From contig CACZCH010000006.1 in the NCBI GenBank assembly GCA_902779645.1, forward strand, positions 1-64,000: a stretch of 64,000 nucleotides of DNA, given 5' to 3'. The first letter of the stretch is position 1, and each line of letters starts with the position of its first letter. The notes under the pieces were generated by a model. It saw only the letters and a list, made by a program, of their open reading frames with translations. It was not told the DNA's origin and did no database searches. The stretch comes from an uncultured bacterium (lineage in GTDB: Bacteria > Cyanobacteriota > Vampirovibrionia > Gastranaerophilales > Gastranaerophilaceae). Shown here piece after piece: positions 63,801 through 64,000 of this stretch. The translations under genes were made by a program, and so were the position numbers.

Positions 63801-63995
63801 TTTTCCTTCTTTAGCTGATGTTAAATTTTGACACCCGATTTCTTGTATAGCAATAGCTTCTTCTATATTAGTTAAAGAAAGTTGAGCCATATCTTCCAAA
63901 TTATCAATCAAAAAATATGACAACAGACCTGTAAATGGTGCTGTATATAATGAAACATTTTTAATTTTTTGGAGCAAATCAGGATGATTGTACAT
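57888..63995 (-). CDS. Giant multidomain protein: RelA/SpoT-like domain plus C-terminal calpain-type protease
   Basis: 2035 residues; the start is five bases from the window edge, so it may extend further. Residues 1 to about 400 are helical. About 408-455 and 470-590 are Gly/Ala-rich and hydrophobic and could enter membranes. A low-complexity part near 632-640 is encoded by a GGGGTAAAT repeat (EGVNKGV). About 745-1010 resembles a RelA/SpoT synthetase domain: RIKGEWS at 774, D817 in DVRDKY, GYTALQ at 960, E977-W-Q and FAEAEHL. The usual GYxxLH His is Gln965, and there is a long helical insertion. About 1130-1750 is helical, repeat-like. The C terminus is calpain-like: Cys1824 (GALGDCWLIS), His1988 (NGHAYRIDG), Asn2006 (VVNPHD). 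No family name is known to me for the whole. Confidence 0.8.
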   Translation of the reverse strand: MYNHPDLLQKIKNVSLYTAPFTGLLSYFLIDNLEDMAQLSLTNIEEAIAIQEIGCQNLTSAKEGKLGKKEYFLQNREHLKIMIKRRLLRKDSAGIDFIDRIKDKENLSRKQLYEQMEFYINTMVNQIESLEELKNMQRTLLVTTDKGCEKFLEGIYAKMKAKDLKDSKVEPNYRQKIAYSVKAPVPEEYNTAEPMTFEEVFKFERNQEYSKAKVENYLRQNQKTNFVTSAYNKYQSFKTGSDELLNFYQNESVSKYGINGGVIYNNSQPNPEKQAEKVTALFSAYYENVFEPYLAKQELEKLISENNLKISVVSDENGNLSLDLSNLKSDSEKNSVLRQLLRLEDKKLSEQLKDTLGGEVEDVLTSISEQVESAYTQAYGHEFTQELTSAMAEDNQTFIQRYTGDVSMTGMGLTVVGGILCFTPAAPIGAAMVTVGNTLAIGGMAAESGLGLYEASTRTNLDKEEIEELSKTLVMNAGGFVVGMKAAKTGMKAFHKLIDKKLAEVLKKEMVKGNRVEALKQVFANPEYLKSFMKAAGVKLSADFIISYAGDLVMMGVLDTQDDWMSLLQSNLIGILAGMGGDIKDAAHLGMKGDRYRVLRHKEKTQGLTPKEAEELTALLKDPDIKKEYPEDEGVNKGVKGNETSHQATPVSSKVAEGNKSVTDQRYSKPLTPYTELGNKIFEVGKHLENPEKVKELEIEIEKLRKTEPQKAEELQIVLDMLTNPPKVQDVTDKQIDAVVNYLNDHYDNLEGYFTEQAGEIGISDPKIGRFGHRIKGEWSTRDKIANFIKDAISDEAEAKKKGETYTTKTLFDAFKDVRDKYACRTVFEIGDYTKHPEVASIIKEANALKAQGKLEEAKVKMHQAELKAAELQSEPVRIQLLEAMRKAKEEGKDLTAVRISNYYSEDGIPIFTPAQMHKLKYEAAKMGVDVEFIKLAKEIDPKATTEFVDGASTKKQPSGYTALQINFETKTGEVIEWQYRGELVNEFAEAEHLPYDLRTGKHPWAQYPELEVLYKPIADLIDEHVMPKHAYKQLNKYFTDYYTHLRRLELGFESKEPKLEDYENYTDKDGIKRSYKFDKRLEAKNLMALHFYGEGIKDGLITPERALEEFNTEVEKTAKSQEQILPESSVKINEKTDIEDIKNLTQMIDRFGFDEWDKKYIVNSVQYKHQIPILNKLLECTYKDYSGKDKHIDGFSIGEIMPKLQSTKDAEIITKLYKKYGSTRSWIRTLVTNIDSPYFNLLNKIFETTNMDDSNFNILKAELDTPEKILRAEELMDKLLPSQKMSSESIIKVLSKEINGFDFDKNIKTITEKIETEYGQGTVEAYFNNSLFHIAQKAKTPVQRAAIVELLKYKDKKYFIYEQMNRHDIDRAIEDVLDFIETPEDIKIVNAMFEAKTSDNKNETEIYVSDVRSDIKEILAECKKNRDYLSFVADNARKFFSGEDVIEAMQYAQHISNPEIVTELQKYYTGKPIYNYKTFIDLANDPCKLEAIKFINEFNKNKKQDKQIEITSSLLEYLNDQSSIDYFKFIVDFYKTNNQDRLSYLMEISDSEPKRTAVKMLINYQNKDGSKIINTSTQIKQVLQFIENDSDIQKLSDILTKKKFGFFERTLTFKTVVEEISANPNTKQYVKILKQKYPNVNINEVLQYVKDDNDFNLALKFLEKDRKWDLHLIQKARKNNDLRQALDYILDTNASLIDHIGIDNLTSMKNVYQKVKIMNEAGISYLPYENFKKLKGDYFFTKNYIKDTKSIKEGAKINQFPKDTPLEQILDKVPAGEICTIAGVLHVRENNQLVKLNISLQTYFNLFPRQDRFGTQQGALGDCWLISTMDVLMSSPTGRSKLLQLFSEKDGTVYVTLPNKEAIPFKEGKPISTDNSIFAKHADACTGIRLLEEAVAFVCSGKKVEDISSLADLNKMMNSIVGGQEERGFKLLLGQSGEMPTISNAELFEEILIKYNDNPNVVLRTGINSDVNIPREIASKYDLHNGHAYRIDGYDETSKTVFVVNPHDTRFRIELPLDIYKTYFSEMKLFELNI
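62079..62100 (-). repeat. GGGGTAAAT repeat inside the giant gene
   Basis: Two units (GAAGGGGTAAATAAAGGGGTAAAAGG on the minus strand, in parts) in frame, giving Gly-Val-Asn-Lys-Gly-Val-Lys between two domains. It has the same sense and reading frame as the array in scpB. Confidence 0.8.
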
Positions 63996-64000
63996 ATAAT

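Overview
The window looks like a chromosome segment of a non-photosynthetic relative of Cyanobacteria, most likely Melainabacteria/Vampirovibrionia, order Gastranaerophilales. This is an inference from gene content: AT-rich DNA, an [FeFe]-hydrogenase with its HydE/HydF/HydG maturases and the TM1266-type regulator, an Mtr4-like helicase of the cyanobacterial type, an NrtR-type regulator, an envelope with TolC- and TpsB-like outer-membrane proteins, and several lineage-type proteins with a short N-terminal Phe-x-Ala/Gly motif. No rRNA or photosynthesis gene is present to confirm it. The standard bacterial code is used, with ATG, GTG and TTG starts.

Layout. 0-10 kb: priA, a small ferredoxin, comEC, ung, a TolC-like protein, tyrA and proA. 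10.3-10.8 kb: a tRNA-Arg(ACG) flanked by partial, partly inverted copies of itself. 10.8-16.9 kb: a PAP2 protein, a three-subunit NAD-linked [FeFe]-hydrogenase and a degenerate PPP-type phosphatase. 16.9-27.5 kb: translation and protein-quality genes (prfA, rnpM, infB, dnaJ, grpE, adk) with an O-methyltransferase and a beta-propeller protein. 27.7-31.7 kb: TM1266 regulator-hydG-hydF-hydE behind an attenuator-like leader. 31.9-34.3 kb: two unknown proteins, one a possible Cys-His-Asp hydrolase. 34.5-42.5 kb: the helicase, a PAP2 protein, a RipA-like membrane protein, ftsH and an orphan TpsB transporter. 42.7-49.8 kb: smc, scpA, scpB and a membrane metzincin/TPR protein. 49.9-56.8 kb: nrtR-like, secG, a von Willebrand A protein, clpB, a glycosyltransferase and an ECF sigma/anti-sigma pair. 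57.1-64 kb: two small unknown genes behind a giant protein of at least 2035 residues.

How genes fit together. The hydrogenase subunits, the maturases 12 kb away and the ferredoxin suggest fermentative hydrogen metabolism using NAD(H) and ferredoxin. SMC-ScpA-ScpB form the condensin complex. GrpE, DnaJ, ClpB and FtsH are the protein-quality set.

Most striking signals. (1) The giant protein joins a hydrophobic segment, a RelA/SpoT-like domain, a long helical region and a C-terminal calpain-type protease with a visible Cys-His-Asn triad; two small genes follow it closely. (2) A GGGGTAAA-type short repeat occurs in six places, always in the orientation of the gene it touches, usually at that gene's 3' end, and twice in frame inside a protein. 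(3) Three genes share the layout TGC-TAnnnT-N6-ATG, predicting leaderless mRNAs. (4) The hyd maturation operon has a leader with three competing hairpins. (5) The tRNA-Arg is flanked by decayed and inverted copies.
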